Shown: positions 1-6,154 of the stretch, piece after piece
Position numbering within the stretch: the stretch's first letter is position 1
Layout: each line of letters opens with the position of its first letter
Assembly (NCBI GenBank): GCA_947460275.1
Contig: CANHHZ010000039.1
Location: 1 to 12,688 of the forward strand
Length of the DNA stretch: 12,688 nt
DNA from: Sphingobacteriaceae bacterium
GTDB taxonomy: Bacteria > Bacteroidota > Bacteroidia > Sphingobacteriales > Sphingobacteriaceae
Direction of reading: 5' to 3'
Made by a program: the position numbers and the translations under genes
The notes under the pieces: generated by a model
Seen by the model: only the letters and a program-made list of their open reading frames with translations
Database searches by the model: none
Told to the model about the DNA's origin: nothing

Positions 1-13
1 AAATTTTTGACAT
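1..13 (-). CDS. Start of the gene after secY, probably methionine aminopeptidase (partial)
   Basis: An ATG lies 8 nt past the secY stop and is followed by Ser, Lys and Ile codons before the window ends, so only four complete codons are visible. In Bacteroidota the gene after secY is usually map (type I methionine aminopeptidase, which removes the initiator Met from new proteins), followed by infA. Position, spacing and a start reading MSKI fit map, but four residues cannot prove it. The identity is inferred from gene order alone. Confidence 0.4.
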
Positions 14-21
14 GTATAATT

Positions 22-1356
22 TTACAAAGCAGCACTACTGCCTGCCGGAATTCCCGAGCGACCAGTAACTCTTCCTGTTTTCATTAAACCATCATAATGA
101 CGCATCAATAAATAACTTTCTATTTGTTGTAGTGTATCTAAAACCACACCTACTAAAATCAACAAGGAGGTACCTCCAAAAAAGTGACCAAATTCTTGTG
201 TTATACCCATCTTTATTGCTAAAGAAGGCAATATAGCTATAGCAGCTAAAAACAATGAACCTGGGAAAGTTATTTTAGAAATTACTTCATCAATAAAATT
301 AGAAGTAGCTAAACCAGGTTTGATCCCTGGAATAAATCCTCCATTCTTTTTCATGTCATCAGACATTTGAGTTGGATTAACAGTTATTGCTGTATAAAAG
401 AAAGTAAAAGCAATAATCAAAAACGCAAACGTTAAACTATAAGTTAACGAGGTAATGTCCGTGTAATTATGCAACCAACTATCGGTTAACTTTTCAGGGA
501 AAATTCCAATTAATGCATTAGGAATAAACATTAGAGCTTGAGCAAATATAATCGGCATTACACCAGCTGCGTTCACTTTTAAAGGAATATATTGTCTTAC
601 TCCTCCAACTTGTTTATTGCCAACTATTCTTTTTGCATATTGAACAGGCACTTTTCGCACGCCTTGCACAATTAAAATAGTGAACATTACTACAGCTAAT
701 AATGCAACAATCTCTATTAAAATCATGATTAAACCACCATCATTTCCTGCAATTTTGGAAGAAATTTCTTGTTCCAAAGCCATAGGCAAACGGGCAATAA
801 TACCCACCATAATAATAAGCGATGTACCATTACCGATTCCTTTATCCGTAATTTTTTCGCCCAACCACATCACAAACAAGGTGCCGGCTGTTAAAATAAA
901 ACCTGATAAAATGTAAAAAGTTGAATGATCAATGACTATGGCCTCCGGTTTAATTTGTGTTTTAACATAACCAACCGCTTGAACAGCAGTAATAAAAACT
1001 GTTAGATAGCGAGTATATTGCGTTAGTTTTTTTCTGCCACTTTCGCCTTCTTTCTGCATTTTTTGAAAAGAAGGAACTGCAATCCCCAATAACTGAACAA
1101 CAATAGATGCGGAGATATAAGGCATTACACCTAAAGCAACAATGGACATTTTTGAAAAAGCGCCACCAGCAAACATATCTAACAAACCTAAAATGCCAGT
1201 TTTTGAAGCTACATCTAACTTAGTTGGATCTACGCCTGGTAAAACCACTTGGCAAACAAATCTGTAAATTACAAGGATCATTATCGTAAAAAGAATACGT
1301 TCCTTCAATTCTTGAATTTTCCAGATATTACTTAAAGTCGTAAATAGCTTCTTCAT
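22..1356 (-). CDS. secY: Protein translocase subunit SecY
   Basis: SecY forms the channel of the SecYEG translocon in the inner membrane; proteins pass through it after delivery by SecA or by ribosomes with SRP. The 444-residue length is normal for the family. About ten membrane segments can be read, roughly at residues 21-39, 67-95, 117-134, 146-166, 178-192, 208-229, 262-285, 303-325, 362-382 and 393-410. Family signatures include the plug-region stretch LGLLDMFAGGAFSKMSIVALG, here seen at about residues 56-76, EGESGRKKLTQYTRY (about 103-117), the cytoplasmic loop YAKRIVGNKQVGGVRQYIPLK (about 239-259) and a C-terminal MRHYDGLMKTGR. The ATG is 3 nt past the rplO stop, so it is almost certainly cotranscribed with rplO as the end of the spc operon, as in most bacteria. 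Confidence 0.98.
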   Translation of the reverse strand: MKKLFTTLSNIWKIQELKERILFTIMILVIYRFVCQVVLPGVDPTKLDVASKTGILGLLDMFAGGAFSKMSIVALGVMPYISASIVVQLLGIAVPSFQKMQKEGESGRKKLTQYTRYLTVFITAVQAVGYVKTQIKPEAIVIDHSTFYILSGFILTAGTLFVMWLGEKITDKGIGNGTSLIIMVGIIARLPMALEQEISSKIAGNDGGLIMILIEIVALLAVVMFTILIVQGVRKVPVQYAKRIVGNKQVGGVRQYIPLKVNAAGVMPIIFAQALMFIPNALIGIFPEKLTDSWLHNYTDITSLTYSLTFAFLIIAFTFFYTAITVNPTQMSDDMKKNGGFIPGIKPGLATSNFIDEVISKITFPGSLFLAAIAILPSLAIKMGITQEFGHFFGGTSLLILVGVVLDTLQQIESYLLMRHYDGLMKTGRVTGRSGIPAGSSAAL

Positions 1357-1359
1357 AAA

Positions 1360-1806
1360 TTACAGTTTTACAATTGATCCACCAGCAGCTTCGATAGCTT
1401 TTTGAGCAGTTGCAGAAAAAGCATGAGCTGTAACTTCCAACTTAGCTTTAACTTCACCACGACCTAATATTTTCACTAAATCATTTTTAGAAGCTAAACC
1501 ATGTGCTTGCAAAGCAGCGAAATCTATCGAAGTTAAGTTAAACTTTTCGGCTAAACCTTGTAATACATCAAGATTTACACCAACATACTCTGTACGATTG
1601 ATAGGTTTGAAACCTACTTTAGGCACACGACGTTGCAAAGGCATTTGCCCCCCTTCGAAACCTATTTTAGTAGAGTGACCAGAACGTGAGCCAGCTCCTT
1701 TGTGTCCACGTGTAGAAGTACCACCACGACCAGAACCTTGGCCACGACCAATTCTTTTAATTTTTTTTACAGAACCTTTTGCGGGTTTTAAATTACTTAA
1801 GTTCAT
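1360..1806 (-). CDS. rplO: 50S ribosomal protein L15 (uL15)
   Basis: L15 is a late-assembling protein of the large subunit, whose long N-terminal arm reaches into 23S rRNA. The 148 residues are typical. The N-terminus MNLSNLKPAKGSVK is followed by a Gly/Arg-rich arm (GRGQGSGRGGTSTRGHKGAGSRSG, in part) and by GFEGGQMPLQRRVPKVGF, the diagnostic L15 block; the C-terminal globular part ends AIEAAGGSIVKL. It is the penultimate spc gene, 3 nt before secY, but is separated from rpmD by a 103-nt gap that carries a terminator-like hairpin. Expression of rplO-secY may therefore be set apart from the genes upstream. The ATG at 1806 is the only reasonable start and has no Shine-Dalgarno sequence. Confidence 0.98.
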   Translation of the reverse strand: MNLSNLKPAKGSVKKIKRIGRGQGSGRGGTSTRGHKGAGSRSGHSTKIGFEGGQMPLQRRVPKVGFKPINRTEYVGVNLDVLQGLAEKFNLTSIDFAALQAHGLASKNDLVKILGRGEVKAKLEVTAHAFSATAQKAIEAAGGSIVKL

Positions 1807-1867
1807 TTTTTTGACTTGTTATGTTGCCCTTCGCTTTCACTAATCAGGTACAACGATAAATAAATAA

Positions 1868-1901
1868 AAATCTGTTTGTCTATAGATAGGCAAACAGATT
1901 T
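1868..1901 (-). terminator. Terminator-like hairpin inside the spc operon (rpmD-rplO gap)
   Basis: A perfect 11-bp inverted repeat, AAATCTGTTTG / CAAACAGATTT, encloses 12 nt that can pair further (CTA/TAG). On the transcribed minus strand the hairpin is followed directly by a T-rich tract (TTTTTATTTATTTAT, counting from the stem end), the form of an intrinsic terminator. It lies 9 nt past the rpmD stop and 62 nt before rplO. Because rplO and secY are essential and no consensus promoter is seen after it, partial termination (attenuation) or a processing or mRNA-stability role is more likely than full termination. Confidence 0.6.
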
Positions 1902-1909
1902 AATTAAAA

Positions 1910-2089
1910 TTATATAGCTTCGATCGCTACTAAGTGATTAACTTTTCTAACCATTCCAATAATAGCGGCGTTAGCCTCAACTTCCACAGTTTGGTTCATT
2001 TTAGTTAAACCTAATGCTTTCATTGTTCTTTTTTGGCGTTCGCTTCTGTCGATAATGCTCTTGATTTGGGTTATTTTAATTTTAGCCAT
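1910..2089 (-). CDS. rpmD: 50S ribosomal protein L30 (uL30)
   Basis: This 59-residue gene begins MAKIKITQIKSIIDRSERQK and ends KVNHLVAIEAI. L30 is a small single-domain protein of the large subunit, and about 60 residues is its usual size. The series of Ile/Lys-rich beta strand, RSERQKRTMKALGL helix region and NAAIIGMVRKVNHLV matches bacterial L30 (where the family reads TLKALGL...GMINKVKHLV). The position between rpsE and rplO is exactly that of the spc operon. The ATG is 4 nt past the rpsE stop, so the two are tightly coupled. The stop is followed after 9 nt by the strong hairpin at 1868-1901. Confidence 0.96.
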   Translation of the reverse strand: MAKIKITQIKSIIDRSERQKRTMKALGLTKMNQTVEVEANAAIIGMVRKVNHLVAIEAI

Positions 2090-2093
2090 GATA

Positions 2094-2612
2094 TTATCCG
2101 TTAAAAACTTTATTTAAATCTACACCACGGTGCTGAGCTACTGTGTAAGCATCACGCATTTTAGTTAAAGCATCTACTGTTGCTTTTACCACGTTGTGTG
2201 GATTTGATGAACCTTTGGACTTTGCTAATACGTTGTGAATACCAGCACTCTCTAAAACTGCACGCATTGCACCACCAGCAATTACACCGGTACCTACTGC
2301 AGCAGGTTTTATTAAAACAAAACCGCCAGAAAATTTACCGATTTGCTCATGAGGAACTGTACCTTTTAAAATTGGAACTTTAACCAAGTTCTTTTTCGCA
2401 TCGTCAATTCCTTTAGCGATTGCTTCCGTAACCTCTTTTGCTTTACCTAATCCATAACCAACAATCCCATTTTCATCTCCAACAACCACAATGGCTGAAA
2501 AACTGAAAGTACGACCACCTTTAGTTACTTTGGCAACACGTTGTATGCTAACCAATCGATCTTTAAGTTCGATTTCGCTAGTCTTAACTCTTTTTATATT
2601 GATAGTTGACAT
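2094..2612 (-). CDS. rpsE: 30S ribosomal protein S5 (uS5)
   Basis: S5 sits on the back of the small subunit near the mRNA entry channel, affects decoding accuracy, and works with S4 and S3 in mRNA unwinding. At 172 residues it has normal length. The N-terminal double-stranded-RNA-binding-like domain carries VAKVTKGGRTFSFSAIVVVG and GYGLGKAKEVTEAIAKG (about residues 27-70). The C-terminal domain carries GTGVIAGGAMRAVLESAGI and KSKGSSNPHNVVKATVDAL. The KVTKGGRTF loop is the region where spectinomycin-resistance changes occur in other bacteria; no such change is evident here. It lies between rplR (17-nt gap) and rpmD (4-nt gap). No Shine-Dalgarno sequence precedes the ATG. Confidence 0.98.
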   Translation of the reverse strand: MSTINIKRVKTSEIELKDRLVSIQRVAKVTKGGRTFSFSAIVVVGDENGIVGYGLGKAKEVTEAIAKGIDDAKKNLVKVPILKGTVPHEQIGKFSGGFVLIKPAAVGTGVIAGGAMRAVLESAGIHNVLAKSKGSSNPHNVVKATVDALTKMRDAYTVAQHRGVDLNKVFNG

Positions 2613-2629
2613 CTTATCTTTTTCTTAGA

Positions 2630-2983
2630 TTAAAATACTAAACCAGCCTCGCGAGCACCATCTGCCAACGATTTAACACGACCATGGTATAAATAACCAT
2701 TTCTGTCGAAAACAACTTCTTTTACCCCAGCTGCAATAGCTTTTTCAGCTACTAATTTACCAACTGCTACGGATTGTTCAGATTTGTTTCCTTTACCAGT
2801 AAAATCTTTAGATAAAGATGATGCTGAAACTATTGTAATACCAGTTACATCATTAATGATTTGAGCATAAATACCTTTATTGCTTCTATAAACTGATAAA
2901 CGTGGACGGTTTTCAGAACCTGTAAGTCTTTTTCTGATACCTTTTTTTATACGATCTCTACGAGATAATTTTTTTCCTGCCAT
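2630..2983 (-). CDS. rplR: 50S ribosomal protein L18 (uL18)
   Basis: L18 binds 5S rRNA and, with L5 and L25-type proteins, anchors it in the central protuberance of the large subunit. The 117 residues are typical. It starts with a basic tail, MAGKKLSRRDRIKKGIRKRL, and carries the family blocks RPRLSVYRSNKGIYAQIIND (about residues 27-46) and GVKEVVFDRNGYLYHGRVKSLADGAREAGL near the C-terminus (GRVKSLADGAREAGLVF is the clearest). It is preceded by rplF with a 5-nt gap, and an A-rich stretch precedes the ATG in place of a Shine-Dalgarno sequence, as is usual in Bacteroidota. Confidence 0.98.
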   Translation of the reverse strand: MAGKKLSRRDRIKKGIRKRLTGSENRPRLSVYRSNKGIYAQIINDVTGITIVSASSLSKDFTGKGNKSEQSVAVGKLVAEKAIAAGVKEVVFDRNGYLYHGRVKSLADGAREAGLVF

Positions 2984-2988
2984 TTTAA

Positions 2989-3546
2989 TTATTTTTTAGA
3001 AGCTGATTTACCTGCTTTTCTTCTTAATACTTCGTTAACAAACTTGATACCTTTACCTTTGTAAGGCTCTGGAGCACGTAACGAACGTATTTTTGCCGCT
3101 ACTTGACCTATCAATTGTTTATCAATACTCTCTAAAATAATTTTAGGAGTTTGTCCTTTTTCTGATGTAGTCGTTACTTTAATTTCTTGTGGTAACTGAA
3201 ATACGTAATGGTGGGAATAACCTAGCACCAAATCCAAAGTGTTACCTTGGTTAGTAGCACGGTAACCCACACCAACTAATTCTTGTTCTAATTTATAACC
3301 ATCTGTAACACCAACAACCATATTGTTGATCAAAGAACGATATAAGCCATGTAAAGCTTTGTGTCTTTTTTGATCAGTTGGACGGCTAACAGTTAATACG
3401 TCTCCTTCTTGGCTAACTTTAATATCTGCATCTACTGCTTGAAATAACTCACCTTTTGGGCCTTTTACAGTAACCACGTTATCTTTAGATACAGTAACTG
3501 TAACACCTGCTGGTACGTTAATCGGGTTTTTTCCTATTCTTGACAT
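2989..3546 (-). CDS. rplF: 50S ribosomal protein L6 (uL6)
   Basis: L6 lies near the factor-binding site (sarcin-ricin loop side) of the large subunit and arose by internal duplication of one fold. The 185 residues fit the family. N-terminal MSRIGKNPINVPAGVTV, VKGPKGEL (about residues 28-35) and HGLYRSLINNMVVGVTDGY are seen in the first repeat. The second repeat carries LVGVGYRATNQGNTLDLVLGYSH and ends with the diagnostic RAPEPYKGKGIKFVNEVLRRKAGKS. The 18-nt gap after rpsH contains a strong Shine-Dalgarno sequence, which is unusual in this phylum and is listed separately; it supports this ATG as the start. Confidence 0.98.
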   Translation of the reverse strand: MSRIGKNPINVPAGVTVTVSKDNVVTVKGPKGELFQAVDADIKVSQEGDVLTVSRPTDQKRHKALHGLYRSLINNMVVGVTDGYKLEQELVGVGYRATNQGNTLDLVLGYSHHYVFQLPQEIKVTTTSEKGQTPKIILESIDKQLIGQVAAKIRSLRAPEPYKGKGIKFVNEVLRRKAGKSASKK

Positions 3547-3554
3547 TGTGCTAT

Positions 3555-3560
3555 CCTCCT
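3555..3560 (-). promoter_or_regulatory. Strong Shine-Dalgarno site of rplF
   Basis: The minus strand reads AAAGGAGGATAGCACA just before the rplF ATG, giving AGGAGG with an 8-nt spacer. The site lies wholly between rpsH and rplF, so it is not a by-product of coding. Most genes in this window have only A-rich leaders, as expected for Bacteroidota, whose ribosomes are known to rely little on Shine-Dalgarno pairing. A near-perfect site here is therefore likely functional, though whether it raises or controls translation of L6 is not shown by the sequence. Confidence 0.7.
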
Positions 3561-3564
3561 TTAA

Positions 3565-3963
3565 TTAATAAACGTGACACAATACCTCACCGCCAATATT
3601 TAATTTGGCTGCTTCTTTATCAGTCATTACACCTTTAGAAGTAGATAAGATTGCGATACCTAAACCATTTAATACTCTTGGCATGTTTTCAACACCAGCG
3701 TATTGTCTTAAACCTGGTTTGCTGATACGAGTTAACGTACGAATAGCCGAGATTTTTGTAATTGCGTTATATTTCAAAGCAATTTTGATAACGCCTTGAG
3801 CGTTAGTGTCTTCAAACTTGTAGTTTGCAATGTAACCTTTATCAAAAAGAACTTTTGTAATTTCTTTTTTAAGGTTTGAGGCAGGGATTTCTACAATTCT
3901 GTGATTTGCCTTGATGGCATTTCTTACCCTTGTAAGATAATCTGCTATTGGATCTGTATTCAT
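3565..3963 (-). CDS. rpsH: 30S ribosomal protein S8 (uS8)
   Basis: S8 binds the central domain of 16S rRNA (helix 21 region) and is a primary assembly protein; in E. coli it also represses the spc operon by binding mRNA near rplE. The 132 residues are normal. Landmarks are MNTDPIADYLTRVRNA at the start, the SNLKKEITKVLFDKGYI helix, RTLTRISKPGLRQYAG in the middle, and the C-terminal STSKGVMTDKEAAKLNIGGEVLCHVY signature, of which SKGVMTDKEAA is the most diagnostic. Here rpsH is separated from rpsN by 153 nt that hold a long hairpin, a promoter box and a leader that can fold, so S8-linked regulation at its own gene is a reasonable hypothesis but is not shown. Confidence 0.98.
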   Translation of the reverse strand: MNTDPIADYLTRVRNAIKANHRIVEIPASNLKKEITKVLFDKGYIANYKFEDTNAQGVIKIALKYNAITKISAIRTLTRISKPGLRQYAGVENMPRVLNGLGIAILSTSKGVMTDKEAAKLNIGGEVLCHVY

Positions 3964-3977
3964 TATTATTTATTTGT

Positions 3978-4020
3978 GATAGTGGTATCCTTTTGCCACT
4001 CGGCATCTAGACCTGCTATC
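3978..4020 (-). promoter_or_regulatory. Possible structured 5' leader of rpsH
   Basis: Downstream of the promoter box at 4042-4049 the minus-strand RNA can form alternative small stems: GATAG/CTATC closing the whole element, TGCC/GGCA inside it, and AGTGG/CCACT (3981-3985 with 3996-4000) that would compete with both. The stems are short, so the structure is tentative. The element sits 14 nt before the rpsH start and could be a binding site for a ribosomal protein, S8 being the natural candidate by analogy with E. coli. Confidence 0.35.
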
Positions 4021-4041
4021 GGTTAAAATTATTTTTCGGCA

Positions 4042-4049
4042 CAAAGATA
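4042..4049 (-). promoter_or_regulatory. Bacteroidota -7 promoter box upstream of rpsH
   Basis: The minus strand reads TATCTTTG, an exact match to the Bacteroidota -7 consensus TAnnTTTG. The upstream -33 region has no clear TTTG and falls within the hairpin at 4051-4097, so the promoter is incomplete by sequence. If used, transcription would start around 4035 and give a leader of about 70 nt before rpsH, providing extra transcription of rpsH-rplF-rplR-rpsE-rpmD. Confidence 0.5.
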
Positions 4050-4050
4050 C

Positions 4051-4097
4051 AAATATGAAGTGTCAGGAAGAAATTTCTTCTTGACACTTCAATATTT
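4051..4097. repeat. Long near-perfect inverted repeat in the rpsN-rpsH gap
   Basis: GAAGTGTCA (4057-4065) pairs with TGACACTTC (4082-4090), and the interior is the perfect palindrome GAAGAAATTTCTTC, so only one position (a G/T pair on the plus strand) interrupts a stem of about 16 bp. AAATAT/ATATTT extend it outward past a one-base bulge. There is no long T tract on the minus strand, so it does not look like a standard terminator. It overlaps where the -33 region of the promoter box at 4042-4049 should lie, so it could be a protein-binding operator or an RNA processing or stability hairpin. Confidence 0.65.
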
Positions 4098-4116
4098 GTT
4101 ACGTTATACTGTTAGT

Positions 4117-4386
4117 TTACCAAGAAGCTTTTCTAACTCCTGGTATTTTACCTGCCAAAGCCATTTCGCGGAAAGTTACCCTCGAAATACCAAAAGTACG
4201 CATATATCCACGCGGACGACCAGTTAATTTACAACGGTTGTGCAAACGAACAGCCGATGAATTTTTTGGTAATTTATCTAATCCTTCATAATCACCTGCT
4301 GCTTTAAGAGCTGCACGTTTTTCTGCAAATTTAGCAACCAATTTTTGGCGCTTAACTTCACGAGCTTTTATACCTTCTTTTGCCAT
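4117..4386 (-). CDS. rpsN: 30S ribosomal protein S14 (uS14), zinc-free long form
   Basis: S14 lies in the head of the small subunit near S3 and S10. The 89 residues and the absence of the paired CxxC motifs (only one Cys, in HNRCKLTGRPRGYMRTFG) mark the long, zinc-independent type, unlike the about 61-residue zinc-binding type. The C-terminal GISRVTFREMALAGKIPGVRKASW block is diagnostic (GKIPGVRKASW being near universal). Its ATG shares one base with the rplE stop (TAATG), so translation is probably coupled to L5. It is the last gene before the 153-nt regulatory gap ahead of rpsH. Confidence 0.98.
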   Translation of the reverse strand: MAKEGIKAREVKRQKLVAKFAEKRAALKAAGDYEGLDKLPKNSSAVRLHNRCKLTGRPRGYMRTFGISRVTFREMALAGKIPGVRKASW

Positions 4387-4952
4387 TATTGCTCTGTTTT
4401 TTGATTTTTAAATGGTAATCCAAATTGTTTTAAAAGTTCCAATGCTTCAACGTCATTGGTAGCAGACGTTACAAAAGTAATGTCCATACCTAAAATTTTA
4501 CTAATTTTATCGATGTTGATTTCTGGGAAAATGATTTGTTCGGTAATTCCTAAAGTGTAGTTACCTTTTCCATCAAATCCTTTATCATTTATACCTTTAA
4601 AATCACGAATACGAGGTAAAGCTACCGAAATTAATCGATCTAAAAACTCGTACATGTTATTGTCACGTAAAGTTACTCTTACACCTACTGGCATACCTTT
4701 ACGTAATTTAAAGTTTGAGATATCTTTTTTAGATTGAGCACCTACAGCTTGCTGACCAGTAATTGTAGACATTTCTAAAATAGAACTATCCATAATTTTT
4801 TTGTCGGTTACAGCATAACGGCCAACACCTTGGTTGATGGCGATTTTCTCTAATTTAGGAACTTGCATTACGCTTTTGTAATTGAATTTCTCTTTAAGAG
4901 CAGTTACAATTTCCTCTTTATATTTGCTTTTTAATCTTGGTACGTATGCCAT
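4386..4952 (-). CDS. rplE: 50S ribosomal protein L5 (uL5)
   Basis: L5 binds 5S rRNA in the central protuberance and contacts the P-site tRNA and S13 across the subunit bridge. The 188 residues are slightly longer than the E. coli protein (179), chiefly by a C-terminal tail ending LPFKNQKTEQ. Blocks seen are VPKLEKIAINQGVG (about residues 31-44), ITGQQAVGAQSKKDISNFKL, RKGMPVGVRVTLRDNNMYEFLDRL (first 20 residues diagnostic), RDFKGINDKGFDGKGNY and INIDKISKILGMDITFVTSA. It overlaps rplX by one base upstream and rpsN by one base downstream, forming a coupled rplX-rplE-rpsN trio, and is preceded by a good Shine-Dalgarno sequence. Confidence 0.98.
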   Translation of the reverse strand: MAYVPRLKSKYKEEIVTALKEKFNYKSVMQVPKLEKIAINQGVGRYAVTDKKIMDSSILEMSTITGQQAVGAQSKKDISNFKLRKGMPVGVRVTLRDNNMYEFLDRLISVALPRIRDFKGINDKGFDGKGNYTLGITEQIIFPEINIDKISKILGMDITFVTSATNDVEALELLKQFGLPFKNQKTEQ

Positions 4953-5290
4953 TATTTGATCTCCTCCCCTGATATTTTAGCAACTCTAACTAATTTTCCG
5001 TCAGCGTTTAATTTTCTACCAACACGAGTAGTTTTACCAGATTTTGGATCAACTAGCTGTACATTAGAAATATGAAGAGCAGCTTCTTTTTTAATTATTC
5101 CACCATTTGGTGTAGCAGCATTAGGTTTTGTATGTTTTGATACAAGGTTTACACCTTCTACGATAATTCTGCTTTTGGCAACAAGTACTTCTTGTACTTT
5201 ACCTTGTTGGCCTTTTGAATCGCCAGCGATAACCTTTACTAAATCTCCTTTACGGATTTTAATTTTGGCTTGTGTTACTTTATTTTTCAT
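4952..5290 (-). CDS. rplX: 50S ribosomal protein L24 (uL24)
   Basis: L24 is one of the first proteins to bind 23S rRNA and starts assembly of the large subunit near the peptide exit. The KOW motif is clear at about residues 15-32 (GDLVKVIAGDSKGQQGKV). It is followed by VEGVNLVSKHTKPN and by GGIIKKEAALHISNVQLVDP, both family signatures, and a C-terminal TRVGRKL. The 112 residues are near the usual 104-110. The ATG follows the rplN stop by 1 nt, and its stop overlaps the rplE start. A Shine-Dalgarno sequence lies in the last codons of rplN. Confidence 0.98.
   Translation of the reverse strand: MKNKVTQAKIKIRKGDLVKVIAGDSKGQQGKVQEVLVAKSRIIVEGVNLVSKHTKPNAATPNGGIIKKEAALHISNVQLVDPKSGKTTRVGRKLNADGKLVRVAKISGEEIK
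4961..4967 (-). promoter_or_regulatory. Shine-Dalgarno site of rplE within the end of rplX
   Basis: The minus strand reads GGAGGAG ending 8 nt before the rplE ATG. It overlaps codons for Gly-Glu-Glu near the end of L24, so coding constraint could explain part of it. The spacing is ideal for ribosome binding, and rplE also starts on the TAATG stop/start junction, so reinitiation assisted by this site is plausible. Confidence 0.55.
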
Positions 5291-5291
5291 A

Positions 5292-5660
5292 TTATAATAC
5301 CTCCGGTGCTAATGATACAATTTTCATGAATTGTTTTTCACGCAGTTCTCTTGCTACCGGGCCAAAAATACGTGTACCACGTGGCTCGTCTTGTGCATTT
5401 AACAATACGGCTGCATTGTCATCAAAACGAATATAAGAACCATCCTTACGTCTGATTTCTTTTTTAGTTCTTACTACAACCGCTTTAGAAACTGTTCCTT
5501 TTTTAATGTTACCAGATGGCAAAGCGCTTTTTACAGTAACAACAATTTTGTCACCAATAGATGCGTATCTTTTGCCGGTTCCACCAAGTACACGGATAAC
5601 CAATACTTGCTTTGCGCCGCTATTGTCGGCTACATTTAATCTCGATTCCTGTTGTACCAT
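5292..5660 (-). CDS. rplN: 50S ribosomal protein L14 (uL14)
   Basis: L14 lies on the subunit interface, forms bridges with 16S rRNA, and is the docking site of the silencing factor RsfS. The 122 residues are exactly the standard length. MVQQESRLNVADNSGAKQ at the start, the ASIGDKIVVTVKSALPSG strand region, RFDDNAAVLLN and the C-terminal GTRIFGPVARELREKQFMKI (residues about 96-115) are almost universal in bacteria. It is the first gene of the classical spc operon, but here it follows rpsQ by 1 nt with no room for a promoter, so the S10 and spc sets appear to be joined in one transcription unit at this point. Confidence 0.99.
   Translation of the reverse strand: MVQQESRLNVADNSGAKQVLVIRVLGGTGKRYASIGDKIVVTVKSALPSGNIKKGTVSKAVVVRTKKEIRRKDGSYIRFDDNAAVLLNAQDEPRGTRIFGPVARELREKQFMKIVSLAPEVL
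5299..5304 (-). promoter_or_regulatory. Shine-Dalgarno site of rplX within the end of rplN
   Basis: The minus strand reads GGAGGT, an exact complement of the anti-Shine-Dalgarno core, with an 8-nt spacer to the rplX ATG. It encodes Glu-Val near the end of L14 (APEVL), so coding may contribute. It is one of three such sites in this window, all in the spc half. Confidence 0.55.
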
Positions 5661-5661
5661 C

Positions 5662-5916
5662 TTATTTAGCTCTTTCTAAAATTTGTACTAATCTCCAGTT
5701 CTTGTTTTTACTCAGCGGACGAGTTTCCATGATCATTACAGTATCACCGATACCACATTCGTTTTTCTCGTCATGAGCCATAAATTTGGTAGTTTTTTTA
5801 ACAAACTTACCATAGATTGGGTGTTTCACTTTACGCTCAACAGCTACAACAACAGATTTATCCATCTTGTTGCTTACCACCAACCCACTTCTTGTTTTTC
5901 TTAATTGTCTTTCCAT
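5662..5916 (-). CDS. rpsQ: 30S ribosomal protein S17 (uS17)
   Basis: S17 is a primary binder of the 5' domain of 16S rRNA with an OB fold. The 84 residues are typical. Seen are MERQLRKTRSGLVVSNKMDK, the VAVERKVKHPIYGKFVKKT strand/loop block, and GIGDTVMIMETRPLSKNKNW near the C-terminus, which is the family signature (GDxVxIxETRPLSKxKxW). It follows rpmC with a 13-nt gap and precedes rplN by 1 nt. In E. coli it is the last S10-operon gene; here nothing separates it from the spc genes. Confidence 0.98.
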   Translation of the reverse strand: MERQLRKTRSGLVVSNKMDKSVVVAVERKVKHPIYGKFVKKTTKFMAHDEKNECGIGDTVMIMETRPLSKNKNWRLVQILERAK

Positions 5917-5929
5917 TTCGACTCTAAAG

Positions 5930-6139
5930 TTATTTAGTTTCAGTTGCTGACTGAGCTTTAAGCTTAGTCAGTTCAGTAGTTAATCGGGCGATATCTTTTC
6001 TTACCTTAGTAATACGGGTAGGATTTTCTATAGCCGAAATTGTATGCGCAAATTTTAACTTAACTAAGTTTTCTTTTTCTTCTGCAATCTTAACTACGAG
6101 TTCTTCTTTTGAAAGCCCTTTGATTTCTGAGTTCTTCAT
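5930..6139 (-). CDS. rpmC: 50S ribosomal protein L29 (uL29)
   Basis: L29 is a small helical-hairpin protein near the peptide exit tunnel, next to L23, where trigger factor and SRP dock. The 69 residues are normal. MKNSEIKGLSKEELVVKI forms the first helix, the middle is LVKLKFAHTISAIENPTRIT, and the second helix starts KVRKDIARLTTELTKLKA; the LKFAHTISAIENPTRI region matches the LRFQ...GQLENPxRI family motif. It sits between rplP and rpsQ as expected, but is separated from rplP by a 73-nt gap with an inverted-repeat structure, unlike most genes here. Confidence 0.97.
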   Translation of the reverse strand: MKNSEIKGLSKEELVVKIAEEKENLVKLKFAHTISAIENPTRITKVRKDIARLTTELTKLKAQSATETK

Positions 6140-6154
6140 TTTATTAAATTTTAT

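Noticed and set aside
680..916. Plus-strand open frames inside genes (680-916, 2180-2383, 3605-3799, 6463-6645, 6724-6942, 8839-9042, 10938-11129)
   Set aside because: All are antisense to well-identified genes, have no recognisable domain, and no promoter box or conserved start was seen for them.
1851..1858. TATCGTTG as a promoter for rplO-secY
   Set aside because: It differs from TAnnTTTG at a conserved position and has no TTTG at the right distance upstream, so it is not better than chance.
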